A stretch of DNA of 64,000 nt from Brochothrix campestris. Its GTDB lineage: Bacteria; Bacillota; Bacilli; Lactobacillales; Listeriaceae. Under the pieces are notes generated by a model. The model was not told where the DNA came from. It saw nothing but the letters and a program-made list of their open reading frames with translations, and searched no databases. The first letter of the stretch is position 1, and each line of letters starts with the position of its first letter. Both the position numbers and the translations under genes were made by a program. This document shows positions 15,898 through 24,409 of the stretch, one piece after another. Where the stretch lies: assembly GCF_046058945.1 (NCBI RefSeq), contig NZ_CP175511.1, positions 1,364,001 through 1,428,000 on the forward strand, in the 5' to 3' direction.

Positions 15898-16616
15898 GGT
15901 TCACTCCTCCCGTCATCACGTGGTAACACGAGACCATATTTCAGTTGAAAACGACGGATTATTTTGAGAAAGGCGGTCGTAAATACAGCCAAAAAGAAGC
16001 CATTTCCTAGAGCGTGCATTAAATCAAAGCTCGCACTTGCTAAATTTGCCGTCCAGAGTGCCTCCCAGGTTAACGGTCGGACATAGATGAGTGTGTAATG
16101 TAAATTCAACAGCCAACCGTATAAAAAGGCGACGACAAAACCAAAGCCAATAAGCAACGGTCGTTTTTGTAACAACGGTGTTTTTCGTAACAAACCAGCT
16201 GTAAAACCAATCAATCCCCAAGCTAACATTTGCCACGGTGTCCACGTCCCTTGACCAAGTACAAGATTGGAGACAAGGGCGACACTTGCACCGACTAAAA
16301 AGCCCGATTCCGCCCCAAAAGCAATCCCACAAATAATGACAAAAAACGTGACAGGTTGCACATTAGGGATAACGACAAAAGGTAAACGACTGGCACTTGC
16401 AACGGCAATTAGCACCGCTAAAAAAACCATTTCTTTCGAACTGACACGGCGGCTCTCGAAGCGAGAAATAAACAATAGCAACACGAGTGTTAAAATAATG
16501 AAACTGAGGAGAACATAGTTTTTTTCAGTGACGAAAACCGTATAGCTAAACACGGCAATTAAGACGAGAAAGACAAGCGTTACTTGCACTGACCGCCGGT
16601 TAAAATAGGCTACCAT
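15894..16616 (-). CDS. ECF transporter substrate-binding (S) component, probably for cobalamin
   Basis: This membrane protein of about 240 residues has about six or more helices and the S-component features SSKEMVFLAVLIAVASASRLPFVVIPNVQP and GLIGFTAGLL. It is longer than most S units (about 180-200) because of an extra N-terminal hydrophobic pair. The CbrT-type cobalamin transporters of lactobacilli have this form. Cobalamin specificity is inferred from its place in a B12-dependent locus. I start it at MVAYFN, preceded by GGAGGAGG; its first codons overlap the end of the ATPase gene. Confidence 0.8.
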   Translation of the reverse strand: MVAYFNRRSVQVTLVFLVLIAVFSYTVFVTEKNYVLLSFIILTLVLLLFISRFESRRVSSKEMVFLAVLIAVASASRLPFVVIPNVQPVTFFVIICGIAFGAESGFLVGASVALVSNLVLGQGTWTPWQMLAWGLIGFTAGLLRKTPLLQKRPLLIGFGFVVAFLYGWLLNLHYTLIYVRPLTWEALWTANLASASFDLMHALGNGFFLAVFTTAFLKIIRRFQLKYGLVLPRDDGRSEP

Positions 16617-18232
16617 ACTGCGGCCACCTCCTCCCATCGTATTGCTGTTGGTAATTGCTGTCGTACCAACCGGTTAATTGCTGTCGTATAAAAAAGATTA
16701 TTGCTTAAAAACTGCTTGGGTTCATCACTTGCACTAATTTTTCCATCAAATAAAAGCACACAGCGATCCGCAACCTCCGCCACAAAATTAACATCATGGG
16801 TCGCAATCATTAAACTAACACCACTCGCTTTCAAGGCCCGCAATTGCTTGACGAGAATCGCCTTGCGTTGTGGATCAATGCCCTTAGTCGGTTCATCGAG
16901 CAGTAGCACTTGAGGATTCGCCAACAAGAGCAGAGCTAAGGCAACGAGCTGCTGTTCTCCACCACTACAATCATGCGGATTCGTCTGGGCTATCGACTCG
17001 ATTTCAAAACGTGCGAGCGTCTGGTCCACTCGCTTATCAATCTCAGATAGACCGATTCGTTTGCAAGCTTCCGTTAACTCCTCGCTAACAGTGTCATAGA
17101 GGAAATGTTGACCCGGATTTTGTGCCAAATAGCCCACTTGAGTAACCGTTCGTTGCTGACGTACCTTGCCGTGAAAGCACACTTGACCACGACGTAACGT
17201 AGCCATCCCTGCGATCACCCGCAATAAGGTCGACTTTCCTGAGCCGTTCCCTCCTAGTAGGGCTAGACACTCGTGTGCATGTAAGGTGACATTGAGATGC
17301 TGTAATACCCACTCACCCTTAGGTTCGTACGTGAAATAGCCGTGCTTCACTGCCAACACACTATCTTTTGCTGGTGCTGATGTTGCCTCAAGCATCCTAT
17401 GCTTTGCTAATGTTTGTGGCAATTGGCGACGAGCTCCTGCCAACGTTAATGGCAAATTGGCGGTCGTCTTTGTTTCGAGAAAGAGGCGCGTGAGTGATGG
17501 GATAAAAGAGCGATAGGCCGGCATTGAAAATAACTGCTGAAAGACCACCGTGGGAAGATTGTCCGCAATCAACCGTCCACCCGCCATAAACAGCAGACGA
17601 TTTGCCAATTCAGACACACCCTCTAACTGATGTTCACTCATAATTATGGTCATGTTTAACTCCTCATGCGCCCGCTTTAATATATCAAAAAATTCACGGG
17701 TCGCAATCGGATCGAGTTGAGCCGTTGGTTCATCTAAGACAAGTAAACGCGGTTGTAGCAGCAAGACCGCAGCCAAGTTCACCAACTGTTTCTGACCACC
17801 AGATAACTGTTCGACCGCTGTATGTAAGAGCTGTTCTAATCCTAGAAAACTAACAATTTCAGCAATTTTACGACGCATCTCAGCAGGCTTACACCCCACA
17901 TTCTCGAGCGCAAAAGCCAACTCTTCAATCACTGTATCACACACCAGTTGTTGATCTGGGTCTTGCATAACAAACCCAATTTGTGATACGGCTTCTTCAC
18001 TGTCTAACGATTGCAACGCTTGACCGTCGAATGTTACACTGCCTTTGCGTGCGCCGACTGGAAGTAATTCTTTTTTGAAGTGGCGGAGCAAGGTCGATTT
18101 ACCACTACCCGACGGACCTGCAACCACAATAAAATCCCCTTCATTCACCGTCACATCGATATCCGTTAAATTTAGTTGCACCGATTGCAAGTAGCGAAAC
18201 TGTAGCTGTGTTATTTGTGAAAGAACCACCAT
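16610..18232 (-). CDS. Fused double ATPase (A-A') of the ECF transporter
   Basis: Two ABC ATPase domains are joined in one 540-residue chain. The first has GPSGSGKSTLL (about 38-48), signature LSGGQKQL and Walker B LLVLDEPTAQLD. The second has GGNGSGKSTLL (about 328-338), CSGGEQQL and VLLLDEPTKGID. Fused A components occur in several dedicated ECF systems; here T, A-A' and S are contiguous. The cell energises vitamin uptake with it. Start and stop overlap with both neighbours (22 bases with the T gene), indicating one translation-coupled set. Confidence 0.9.
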   Translation of the reverse strand: MVVLSQITQLQFRYLQSVQLNLTDIDVTVNEGDFIVVAGPSGSGKSTLLRHFKKELLPVGARKGSVTFDGQALQSLDSEEAVSQIGFVMQDPDQQLVCDTVIEELAFALENVGCKPAEMRRKIAEIVSFLGLEQLLHTAVEQLSGGQKQLVNLAAVLLLQPRLLVLDEPTAQLDPIATREFFDILKRAHEELNMTIIMSEHQLEGVSELANRLLFMAGGRLIADNLPTVVFQQLFSMPAYRSFIPSLTRLFLETKTTANLPLTLAGARRQLPQTLAKHRMLEATSAPAKDSVLAVKHGYFTYEPKGEWVLQHLNVTLHAHECLALLGGNGSGKSTLLRVIAGMATLRRGQVCFHGKVRQQRTVTQVGYLAQNPGQHFLYDTVSEELTEACKRIGLSEIDKRVDQTLARFEIESIAQTNPHDCSGGEQQLVALALLLLANPQVLLLDEPTKGIDPQRKAILVKQLRALKASGVSLMIATHDVNFVAEVADRCVLLFDGKISASDEPKQFLSNNLFYTTAINRLVRQQLPTAIRWEEVAAVW

Positions 18233-19074
18233 AGACGATCCATCCCTTCAATTATTATTGGTAAAGCGACAAGCAGACCGCTCACACTAAAGAGCAACAC
18301 ACCCAGCCAACTAACTGCTAAAGGCGATGTTAACGGATAAAGCGTGAACTGCCCCTGCTCTTGAAAATAGCAGAGTCCAATTGTTACGACTAACATTAAA
18401 CTGGCAAGAACAACATCACGTCTACTTATAAGATAGTGCTGGTAATGCGTCCTTTTTTTTAAGCCATACCCTCGGGCTGACATACTATCAGCACTGACGA
18501 GTGCTTCTTCTAAACTGCTGACGAGTAATGCCTTGACGAGTAAGCCACCATTGTGCAAACGCGCTTTTAACGAACCGGTTGCTACCGAGACACCTTGTAC
18601 AGTTTGGACTGCCTGTATCTGTTTCATCCGACTTGTAAATAATTTCAAAAAACGCAAACTAATCAGCAGTAACAGTGTAAACTGTGGCAGCCGCTTGGCA
18701 CCAAGCAACAATAACTTCGCCGAACCGAGCATCTGATTGAGAAGGATGAAAAGTAAGAGTAAGCAAAGATACGATAAAAAATACAAACCTCCTGCTACTA
18801 ACGCTTCTAATGTAAAAGAACGACTGAAGATAGTCCATAAGACGATTGAACCATTCTGATTAAAGAGCACATTCAGCATAATAATCGCTATCCCCATCCA
18901 AACACTTAGCTTTAAAAAACGGCCGATTTGCTTGTAGGAAAGATAAAAAAAACAGATAACGAACAAAATGAGTGCTTCACTGATAAGTAAAATGGGATGT
19001 AAGTACACCATCGTCACAATCATCACACAAATAAAGTAGAGTAGATTGACGATGGGGTGATAGCTTTCGAACAC
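18211..19074 (-). CDS. ECF transporter transmembrane (T) component
   Basis: The 287-residue protein is hydrophobic with several helices at both ends. Around residues 180-200 it carries the ECF-T coupling motif: SSLEEALVSADSMSARGYG, an Ala-Arg-Gly type that docks on the ATPases. It starts with GTG; the nearest good ribosome site (AAAGGAG) lies about 18 bases away, so the start is uncertain by a few codons. It is the first gene of the transcript that begins with a EutV leader. Confidence 0.88.
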   Translation of the reverse strand: MFESYHPIVNLLYFICVMIVTMVYLHPILLISEALILFVICFFYLSYKQIGRFLKLSVWMGIAIIMLNVLFNQNGSIVLWTIFSRSFTLEALVAGGLYFLSYLCLLLLFILLNQMLGSAKLLLLGAKRLPQFTLLLLISLRFLKLFTSRMKQIQAVQTVQGVSVATGSLKARLHNGGLLVKALLVSSLEEALVSADSMSARGYGLKKRTHYQHYLISRRDVVLASLMLVVTIGLCYFQEQGQFTLYPLTSPLAVSWLGVLLFSVSGLLVALPIIIEGMDRLWWFFHK

Positions 19075-19137
19075 CAGTTTAATAAGAAACGCTCCTTTCG
19101 TTGAAAACGTCGTATTTTAGACATATAATGCCTTATC

Positions 19138-19226
19138 AAAAAAAAATGAAGCACCAAACTATCGATGTCAACCATCGGGAAATTTGGGCTTCATTGCCAT
19201 ACGTGTTACTGTACACCATTGTACAG
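19138..19226 (-). promoter_or_regulatory. ANTAR dual-hairpin antiterminator ahead of the ECF genes
   Basis: P1 is CTGTAC-AATGGT-GTACAG (19209-19226), a perfect 6-bp stem. P2 is TGGC-AATGAA-GCCC (19187-19200). Both loops have A1 and G4. P2 overlaps the left arm of the terminator ATGAAGCCCAAAT/AGTTTGGTGCTTCAT (19147-19195), which is followed by nine or more T. EutV should therefore control cobalamin uptake and eutP together. Confidence 0.92.
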
Positions 19227-19247
19227 ATCGCTTAAAAAGATAGCTTT

Positions 19248-19276
19248 ATCATAGCCCTTTTTTTAGCATTTGTCAA
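19248..19276 (-). promoter_or_regulatory. Sigma-A promoter of the ECF-eutP transcript
   Basis: TTGACA (19271-19276), 17 bases, then TATGAT (19248-19253) on the minus strand. Initiation would be near 19240, about 15 bases before hairpin P1, matching the layout at eutS. It appears unregulated at initiation. Confidence 0.88.
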
Positions 19277-19346
19277 TTTGCTAGTTGCTTTTAAAAACAT
19301 TTTCCCCTACACTGTGGATGTATTCAAACAAAAAGGGGGTATCACC

Positions 19347-19745
19347 ATGAAAAAATCATTCAAAACACCGTTTCTTATTTTAGTTTCTCTTTGCTTACTG
19401 TTTGTACTAAGCGCATGTTCGTCCAACAAAGAAACCGATAAAAAAGCGACAAACACCACAGAAACAGCGACAATTACCTTACAACAAGAAGGCAAACAAA
19501 TCGCCAAAAAAGACGTGTCGTTTGCAACCGAAACATCGTTATTAGACATTATGAAAGACAACTTCACCGTTGTTGAAAAAGATGGTTTCGTAACGAGCCT
19601 GAACGACGTCGTCCAAAATACCGATAAACAAATGTACTGGTTATTCACAATCAATGACAAAGAAGTAACAACTGGTGCTAACAAAACAACCCTTAAAAAA
19701 GGCGATAAGGTATTATGGAAATTAGAAGAAATGGAAATTAAGTAA
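19347..19745 (+). CDS. DUF4430-type lipoprotein, probably linked to cobalamin uptake
   Basis: The 132-residue protein starts with a lipoprotein signal (MKKSFKTPFLILVSLCLLFV) and the lipobox LSAC. A linker rich in T and K follows, then a compact domain: TETSLLDIMKDNFTVVEKDGFVTSLNDVV, TDKQMYWLFTINDKEVTTGANKTTLKKGDKVLW. This matches DUF4430, a fold related to the C-terminal part of transcobalamin and often near ECF cobalamin transporters. It diverges from the ECF-eut operon, so it may deliver corrinoid to the S component at the outer surface. AGGGGG lies 8 bases before the ATG. Confidence 0.85.
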   Translation: MKKSFKTPFLILVSLCLLFVLSACSSNKETDKKATNTTETATITLQQEGKQIAKKDVSFATETSLLDIMKDNFTVVEKDGFVTSLNDVVQNTDKQMYWLFTINDKEVTTGANKTTLKKGDKVLWKLEEMEIK

Positions 19746-20104
19746 CAAAAGTGAAATCAGCTCGTCAAAAGCAACTAAATTGGCGGCTTTGAGTATTCGG
19801 GTATTTGTGCCGAAACGAAAAGGCGAAATTCAGACAGCCTTTAGCTGATTGAACTGGAAGAACAAAAGTACTTTAAAGCCGGTTTAAACGGCAGTGATTG
19901 GAGAAAATAACGTCTCGACTATTTACCGTCGATGCGTTATTTTTGAAATCACCCAAGTTTAGGCTTTAAATACTAGAAGAACAAAAGTACTTTAAAGCCG
20001 GTTTAAACGGCAGTGATTGGAGAAAATAACGTCTCGACTATTTACCGTCGATGCGTTATTTTTGAAATCACCCAAGTTTAGGCTTTAAATACTAGAAGAA
20101 CAAA
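19746..20104 (+). repeat. Three hairpin repeat units, two identical, after the lipoprotein gene
   Basis: The first unit (about 19746-19860) begins at the stop codon and is diverged: outer arms AATCAGCT/AGCTGATT, tip TTCGG-GTATTTGTG-CCGAA. The second and third (19861-19979 and 19980-20098) are identical 119-bp copies. Their outer arms are TTTAAAGCC/GGCTTTAAA, the middle GTGATT/AATCAC and AAAATAACG/CGTTATTTT, and the tip CGAC-TATTTACC-GTCG. The linker AGAAGAACAAAAGT joins them. Orientation is the same as the gene upstream. Confidence 0.9.
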
Positions 20105-20146
20105 AGTGAAACAAAAATGACTTCAGCTTGTTCAACTTCTCTAACT

Positions 20147-20193
20147 CAAAAAACGTGTTCTCTTCCATCAATTGGAAAGGAACACGTTTTTTG
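20147..20193. terminator. Bidirectional terminator between lipoprotein repeats and the GH1 gene
   Basis: AAAAAACGTGTTC pairs with GAACACGTTTTTT across a loop of about 20 bases. A and T runs on both sides let it end transcription from the lipoprotein/repeat side and from the convergent glucosidase gene. Confidence 0.85.
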
Positions 20194-20194
20194 A

Positions 20195-21622
20195 TTATAA
20201 ATGAGCGCCATTACTCGCGACGACTTCTTTAAACCAGTCAAAACTTTTTTTCTTCGAGCGTTTCATCGTACCACTGCCATCATCATGTTTATCGACATAA
20301 ATAAAACCGTAACGTTTTTTATATTCGCCTGTTCCAAACGAGACACAATCAATACAGCCCCAAGGCGTGTACCCCATTAAATCAACACCATCGAGTGTCA
20401 CCGCTTTGATCATTTCTGCAATATGCGCCTTCAAATAATCAATCCGGTATTGGTCGTTGACACTGCCATCTGGCTCGATCTCATCGACTGCACCAAAGCC
20501 ATTTTCGACAATAAATAAGGGGATTTGATAGCGTTCATACAACACATTTAACGAATAGCGTAATCCGACTGGATCAATTTGCCAGCCCCAGTCCGATGCT
20601 TGCACATGTGGATTAGGAACCGTCCCTTCAAAATCAGCAGTTGTCTCCTCGTCCTCGAAATGTGCACGCACCGTTTTAGACATGTAATAACTCAGACCGA
20701 TGTAATCAACCGTTCCAGCCTTAAGTACTGCTAAATCATCGGCGGTAATATCGATGTTAAAGCCTTTTTGTTCCCATTCCTTGTAGGCATAACTCGGATA
20801 ATAACCTCGTACATGCACATCACTGAATAAGTAACGGTCATGCATCGCTTCAACCGCTAACATGATATCATCAGGATGACATGAATAAGGATAGAGCGGC
20901 ACAATCGCCATCATACAGCCGATTTTCAGATCAGCCTTGATGGCATGACCTAATGCAACAACCTTCGCACTCGCTACTAATTGATGATGCACCACTTGAT
21001 ACATTGTTTCTTCTGGATTCGGCTCGTTGTTGAACACAACACCCGAGTTCGTATAGCCGAACAATGGCACATCATAACTTTTTTGATTGTTAATTTCGTT
21101 AAAGGTCATCCAATATTTGACCTTATGCTGATAACGTTGCAATACAACATCTGCATAATGCACGAAGAAATCAATTACCCTGCGATTTTTCCAGCCACCA
21201 TAGGTTTTCACCAAATGATTTGGCATCTCAAAATGAGACAATGTAATGACCGGCTCAATGTTGTATTTTAATAACTCGTCAAATAAATCATCGTAAAACT
21301 GCAAGCCTACTTCGTTCGGTTCAGCTTCATCACCTAACGGAAAAATACGTGACCATGCAATCGATGTCCGAAAACATTTAAAGCCCAGCTCCGCAAATAA
21401 AGCAATATCTGCTTTATAGTTATGATAAAAATCCACTGCTTCATGATTGGGATACATATATTTTTCTTCAATCGCGGTGGTAATGATTCTGTCTACGCCG
21501 TGCGCACCACCTGTTAAAACGTCAGCAATGCTTTCGCCTTTGCCAGCTACATTCCAAGCACCCTCAACTTGATGGGCCGCAACAGCACCACCCCATAAGA
21601 AATCCTTCGGTAAGTTTGTCAT
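20195..21622 (-). CDS. 6-phospho-beta-glucosidase (GH1)
   Basis: The protein cleaves phosphorylated beta-glucosides such as cellobiose-6-phosphate in the cytoplasm. At about 475 residues it has full GH1 length. It opens LPKDFLWGGAVAAHQVEGAW, has the acid/base glutamate in TFNEINN and the nucleophile in IVENGFG. The phosphate-binding set (serine, lysine, tyrosine) lies in VSFGTGEYKKRYGF, which marks phospho-glucosidases. No PTS genes adjoin it; only its RpiR regulator is upstream. Confidence 0.92.
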   Translation of the reverse strand: MTNLPKDFLWGGAVAAHQVEGAWNVAGKGESIADVLTGGAHGVDRIITTAIEEKYMYPNHEAVDFYHNYKADIALFAELGFKCFRTSIAWSRIFPLGDEAEPNEVGLQFYDDLFDELLKYNIEPVITLSHFEMPNHLVKTYGGWKNRRVIDFFVHYADVVLQRYQHKVKYWMTFNEINNQKSYDVPLFGYTNSGVVFNNEPNPEETMYQVVHHQLVASAKVVALGHAIKADLKIGCMMAIVPLYPYSCHPDDIMLAVEAMHDRYLFSDVHVRGYYPSYAYKEWEQKGFNIDITADDLAVLKAGTVDYIGLSYYMSKTVRAHFEDEETTADFEGTVPNPHVQASDWGWQIDPVGLRYSLNVLYERYQIPLFIVENGFGAVDEIEPDGSVNDQYRIDYLKAHIAEMIKAVTLDGVDLMGYTPWGCIDCVSFGTGEYKKRYGFIYVDKHDDGSGTMKRSKKKSFDWFKEVVASNGAHL

Positions 21623-21663
21623 CATGTTCCTCCTTCATCAATAAGCTTATGTGTTAAGCATAG

Positions 21664-21695
21664 CAAAAAAACGCTCCGAAAGAAGCGTTTTCATT
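21664..21695 (-). terminator. Terminator between rpiR-type gene and GH1 gene
   Basis: On the minus strand AACGCTTC-TTTC-GGAGCGTT is followed by seven T. It lies after the RpiR gene and before the GH1 ribosome site. The flanking TGAAAACGCTTCTT also partly resembles a cre site (two mismatches at the end), so the hairpin could attenuate GH1 expression. Confidence 0.7.
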
Positions 21696-21752
21696 GTTTA
21701 AAACACAAATTTTTCTTTAAAGATACATGTGCCATCGCTGAAACAAGTTGTA

Positions 21753-22478
21753 TCATTTATGATGTAATCGACGAGCGATTTCTTCAATGATAAACACAAC
21801 CGGCACCTGACTTGCCATGTTGTAACTGCCTTCCAACCGGTCGTTCGTCATGTTATAAGCAATCGTTTCAACTGACATCCGCCCAATCGTCGCATTTTCA
21901 CGATTGGTAATACTAATAATCCGCGCCCCATTTTGTTTAAGCCGATCGATTAATACCACTGTTTCTTTTGTTTCACCACTGATGGATAACGCAATCACCA
22001 ATGTCCCTTGATTTAATTCTTCCAGCACAGGATAATAAGGATCTTCTAAGTACGAACTGTAACGGCCGTTCATTGAAAAATAACGGGCACCGTATTTCGC
22101 AATTGCACCCGATGTGCCAATCCCCACAAACACAATTTGTTGCGCAGTTTGAAGTGATTTCACAATACGTGTGATTTTAGCTTCAAATACTGGATTATTA
22201 ATATAACTAAAATAATTAATCATCGCTGTTATCGCATTTTCTGGCTCTTGTTGTTCTAATTTTTGCTCAAGTGCCATTTTATAACGGTAACGAAATTCAG
22301 TATAGCCTTCACAGCCACATTTTTTACAAAACCGCATCACCGTTGAACTCGAGACATGAACCGCATCTCCTAATTCACGCACTGTCATTTCAAGAACAGA
22401 CCGTGGTTTTTTTTGAATGTATTCATAGAGTACCATTTCTAAGTCATTGAATTTTTGAATGATTTCATACGTAAACAT
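21753..22478 (-). CDS. RpiR/MurR-family sugar-phosphate-responsive regulator
   Basis: An N-terminal helix-turn-helix domain (about 1-75: KKPRSVLEMTVRELGDAVHVSSSTVMRFCKKCG) is joined to a SIS domain (about 100-235: QIVFVGIGTSGAIAKYGARYF and TLVIALSISGETKETV) that binds a sugar phosphate. It lies directly upstream of the phospho-beta-glucosidase on the same strand and probably controls it. I start it at MFTYEI because GAGGTG lies 9 bases before that ATG; the longer frame starts within the ribosome site. Confidence 0.88.
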   Translation of the reverse strand: MFTYEIIQKFNDLEMVLYEYIQKKPRSVLEMTVRELGDAVHVSSSTVMRFCKKCGCEGYTEFRYRYKMALEQKLEQQEPENAITAMINYFSYINNPVFEAKITRIVKSLQTAQQIVFVGIGTSGAIAKYGARYFSMNGRYSSYLEDPYYPVLEELNQGTLVIALSISGETKETVVLIDRLKQNGARIISITNRENATIGRMSVETIAYNMTNDRLEGSYNMASQVPVVFIIEEIARRLHHK

Positions 22479-22495
22479 CCCCCACATCACCTCAT

Positions 22496-22672
22496 CTATT
22501 TCTTCGTTGATTGATTGCCTTTGCGCGTGCGCAAAATGCCCTCTATAATAAAATAAGCGATGACAATCCCCGCTAAAATAAGACTACGCGTATAGCCTAT
22601 TTGACGCTGAAAAATAAGCGCTGCCAACATCACTAATGTTAAAAAAAACTTTGTAACAGTTAAATTTTTCAT
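22496..22672 (-). CDS. Small membrane protein, 58 residues
   Basis: Two hydrophobic segments (about residues 5-20 and 27-45: FFLTLVMLAALIF, LILAGIVIAYFII) are followed by a basic tail (RTRKGNQSTKK). AGGAG lies 7 bases before the ATG at 22672, which fixes the start. It sits between the HD hydrolase and the RpiR regulator with small gaps. I do not recognise the family, but the ribosome site and hydrophobicity pattern support a real gene. Confidence 0.65.
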   Translation of the reverse strand: MKNLTVTKFFLTLVMLAALIFQRQIGYTRSLILAGIVIAYFIIEGILRTRKGNQSTKK

Positions 22673-22686
22673 TCTTTTCTCCTTTA

Positions 22687-23349
22687 TTAACGTTCGCCCT
22701 GCCATTCAGCGAAAAACTGTGTTAAGTATTCTTCCAAAAACGCATGACGTTGTGCAGCTTTCATTTGCGCAGACGGCGTATTCATCAATGATTTTAAACT
22801 TAGTAATTTTTCATAAAAATGCATAATCGCTGTATCCTCACCGTTACGGTATTGTTCGAGGGTAAGGCGTTCACGTGGTTGCTTCTCAGGCAGATGCATT
22901 GGCCGCCCCTTAGCACCTGTATATATCATTGTGCGCGCAATGCCAATCGCACCGATTGCATCTAACCGATCAGCATCTTGTACGACCTGACCTTCGAGGG
23001 ATAAGACCTTACCTTCATTAGCGCCACCTTTAAATGACATATCCTGAATGATCGCTAGTATCTCTGCGCTATCACTGGCATTCACCTGTTGCTCCACTAA
23101 CCAAGCGACTACTTCACCTGTCGCAACAGCCTCATCAGCCACTAACTTATCATCGATGACATCATGTAATAACGCGGCCATTTCACAAATAAACCGATTG
23201 GCCTTTTCAGCCGCGGCCAGTGAAACCGCCAGTGTGCGAACGCGTTCAATATGCCACCAATCGTGACCGGTGGTGTCACCGGCGAGCTTTGATTTAACAA
23301 AATCTTCTGTTTTTTCAAGAATAACTTGTTCACTTTGTGTCTGTTTCAT
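22687..23349 (-). CDS. HD-domain phosphohydrolase (YedJ-like)
   Basis: The 220-residue protein has the HD superfamily metal ligands: His in GHDWWHIERV near residue 29, HD in AALLHDVIDDKL near 62, and Asp in VQDADRLDAIGAIGIAR near 127. It belongs to the YedJ/YpgQ group of small HD hydrolases, some of which act on nucleotides. The substrate is unknown. It is the first gene of a short minus-strand set with the small membrane protein. Confidence 0.87.
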   Translation of the reverse strand: MKQTQSEQVILEKTEDFVKSKLAGDTTGHDWWHIERVRTLAVSLAAAEKANRFICEMAALLHDVIDDKLVADEAVATGEVVAWLVEQQVNASDSAEILAIIQDMSFKGGANEGKVLSLEGQVVQDADRLDAIGAIGIARTMIYTGAKGRPMHLPEKQPRERLTLEQYRNGEDTAIMHFYEKLLSLKSLMNTPSAQMKAAQRHAFLEEYLTQFFAEWQGER

Positions 23350-23467
23350 TCGGGCACCTACCTTTTATCAAGAACCTTTTTTCTTTATTATACGTGAGAG
23401 TGACTTTAAATGGAATAGCCTATTACAGCTTAAAAAGGTCATTAAGTACTATCAGCTCTAAATCTTT

Positions 23468-23509
23468 TTTAAAAGTATAGTCTTTTGTGATATAATTGAA
23501 ACGCTTACA
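23468..23509 (+). promoter_or_regulatory. Promoter with overlapping cre-like site for the first fructokinase gene
   Basis: An extended -10 (TGA-TATAAT, hexamer 23491-23496) lies 17 bases after TTTAAA. TTGAAACGCTTACA (23496-23509) overlaps the start region and matches the CcpA cre consensus at all but one fixed position. Catabolite repression of this copy is likely. The second copy at 43.5 kb does not have this region. Confidence 0.65.
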
Positions 23510-23538
23510 ATAATTACATCCTAAAGGAGCTGGATAAC

Positions 23539-24399
23539 ATGTTACTAGGCGCAATTGAAGCGGGCGGCACAAAATTTGTTTGTGCCGTTGCTGATGAAAA
23601 CCTACAACTGCTTGAGCGCATCTCATTACCGACGACCACACCAACTGAAACATTAGCGGCCGTCTTTGCTTTTTTTGAACCGCATCAACTTGATGCTTTG
23701 GCGATTGGGTCCTTTGGACCGATTGACGTCAACGAAGTTTCACCGACCTATGGCTCGATTTTAGCAACACCAAAAATCGCGTGGCAACAATTCGATTTAC
23801 TCGGCACACTCAAACGCCATTTTCAAATACCAATCGCCTTTACGACCGACGTTAACGCCGCGGCTTTTGGCGAATTAAAACGTGGTGCCGCCCGTGGCAA
23901 ACACAGCTGTGTTTATTTAACGGTTGGCACTGGTATTGGCGGTGGGGTTGTGATGAACGACCAACTATTTCATGGTTTTAGCCATCCTGAAATGGGCCAC
24001 ATCTTAGTGAAACATCATTCAGACGATGCTTTCGCTGGTGTTTGCCCTTACCATGGCGACTGCCTTGAAGGTTTAGCTGCCGGCCCCGCAATTGCGGCTC
24101 GCTTTCAGCAAGCAGCCACCACCTTACCGCCTGAACATGAGGCATGGGATATCGAAGCCTTCTACCTCGCGCAGGCTGCCGTTAACTATACGTTAACGCT
24201 CTCACCCGAAAAAATTATTTTCGGTGGCGGTGTCATGAAGCAAAGCCAGCTGTATCCAAAAATGCGTCACTATTTTAATGAATTAATGAACGGTTACGTC
24301 AATACCCCACCACTCGATCAGTACCTCGTTTACTGCGAATTGGGCGATGATGCTGGTATTACTGGGGCTTTGTTATTGGCTAAGGAAACGTTAGTTTAA
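23539..24399 (+). CDS. ROK-family fructokinase/mannokinase, copy 1
   Basis: The 286-residue ROK sugar kinase has the N-terminal phosphate loop LGAIEAGGTKFVCAV, the catalytic Asp in TTDVNAAAFGE, the glycine-rich VGTGIGGGVV, and the zinc motif HILV..CPYHGDCLEGLAAGPA. This composition is that of the GmuE/ScrK fructokinases, which act on fructose and often mannose. It differs from the gene at 43512-44372 by 7 bases and 4 residues, and the identity ends exactly at the start and stop codons. It stands alone with its own promoter. Confidence 0.93.
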   Translation: MLLGAIEAGGTKFVCAVADENLQLLERISLPTTTPTETLAAVFAFFEPHQLDALAIGSFGPIDVNEVSPTYGSILATPKIAWQQFDLLGTLKRHFQIPIAFTTDVNAAAFGELKRGAARGKHSCVYLTVGTGIGGGVVMNDQLFHGFSHPEMGHILVKHHSDDAFAGVCPYHGDCLEGLAAGPAIAARFQQAATTLPPEHEAWDIEAFYLAQAAVNYTLTLSPEKIIFGGGVMKQSQLYPKMRHYFNELMNGYVNTPPLDQYLVYCELGDDAGITGALLLAKETLV

Positions 24400-24409
24400 T
24401 AACCATTTT

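Noticed and set aside
19746..20104. CRISPR array
   Set aside because: The repeated units are about 119 bp, self-complementary and nearly contiguous, with no unique spacers of 25-40 bp and no cas genes nearby.
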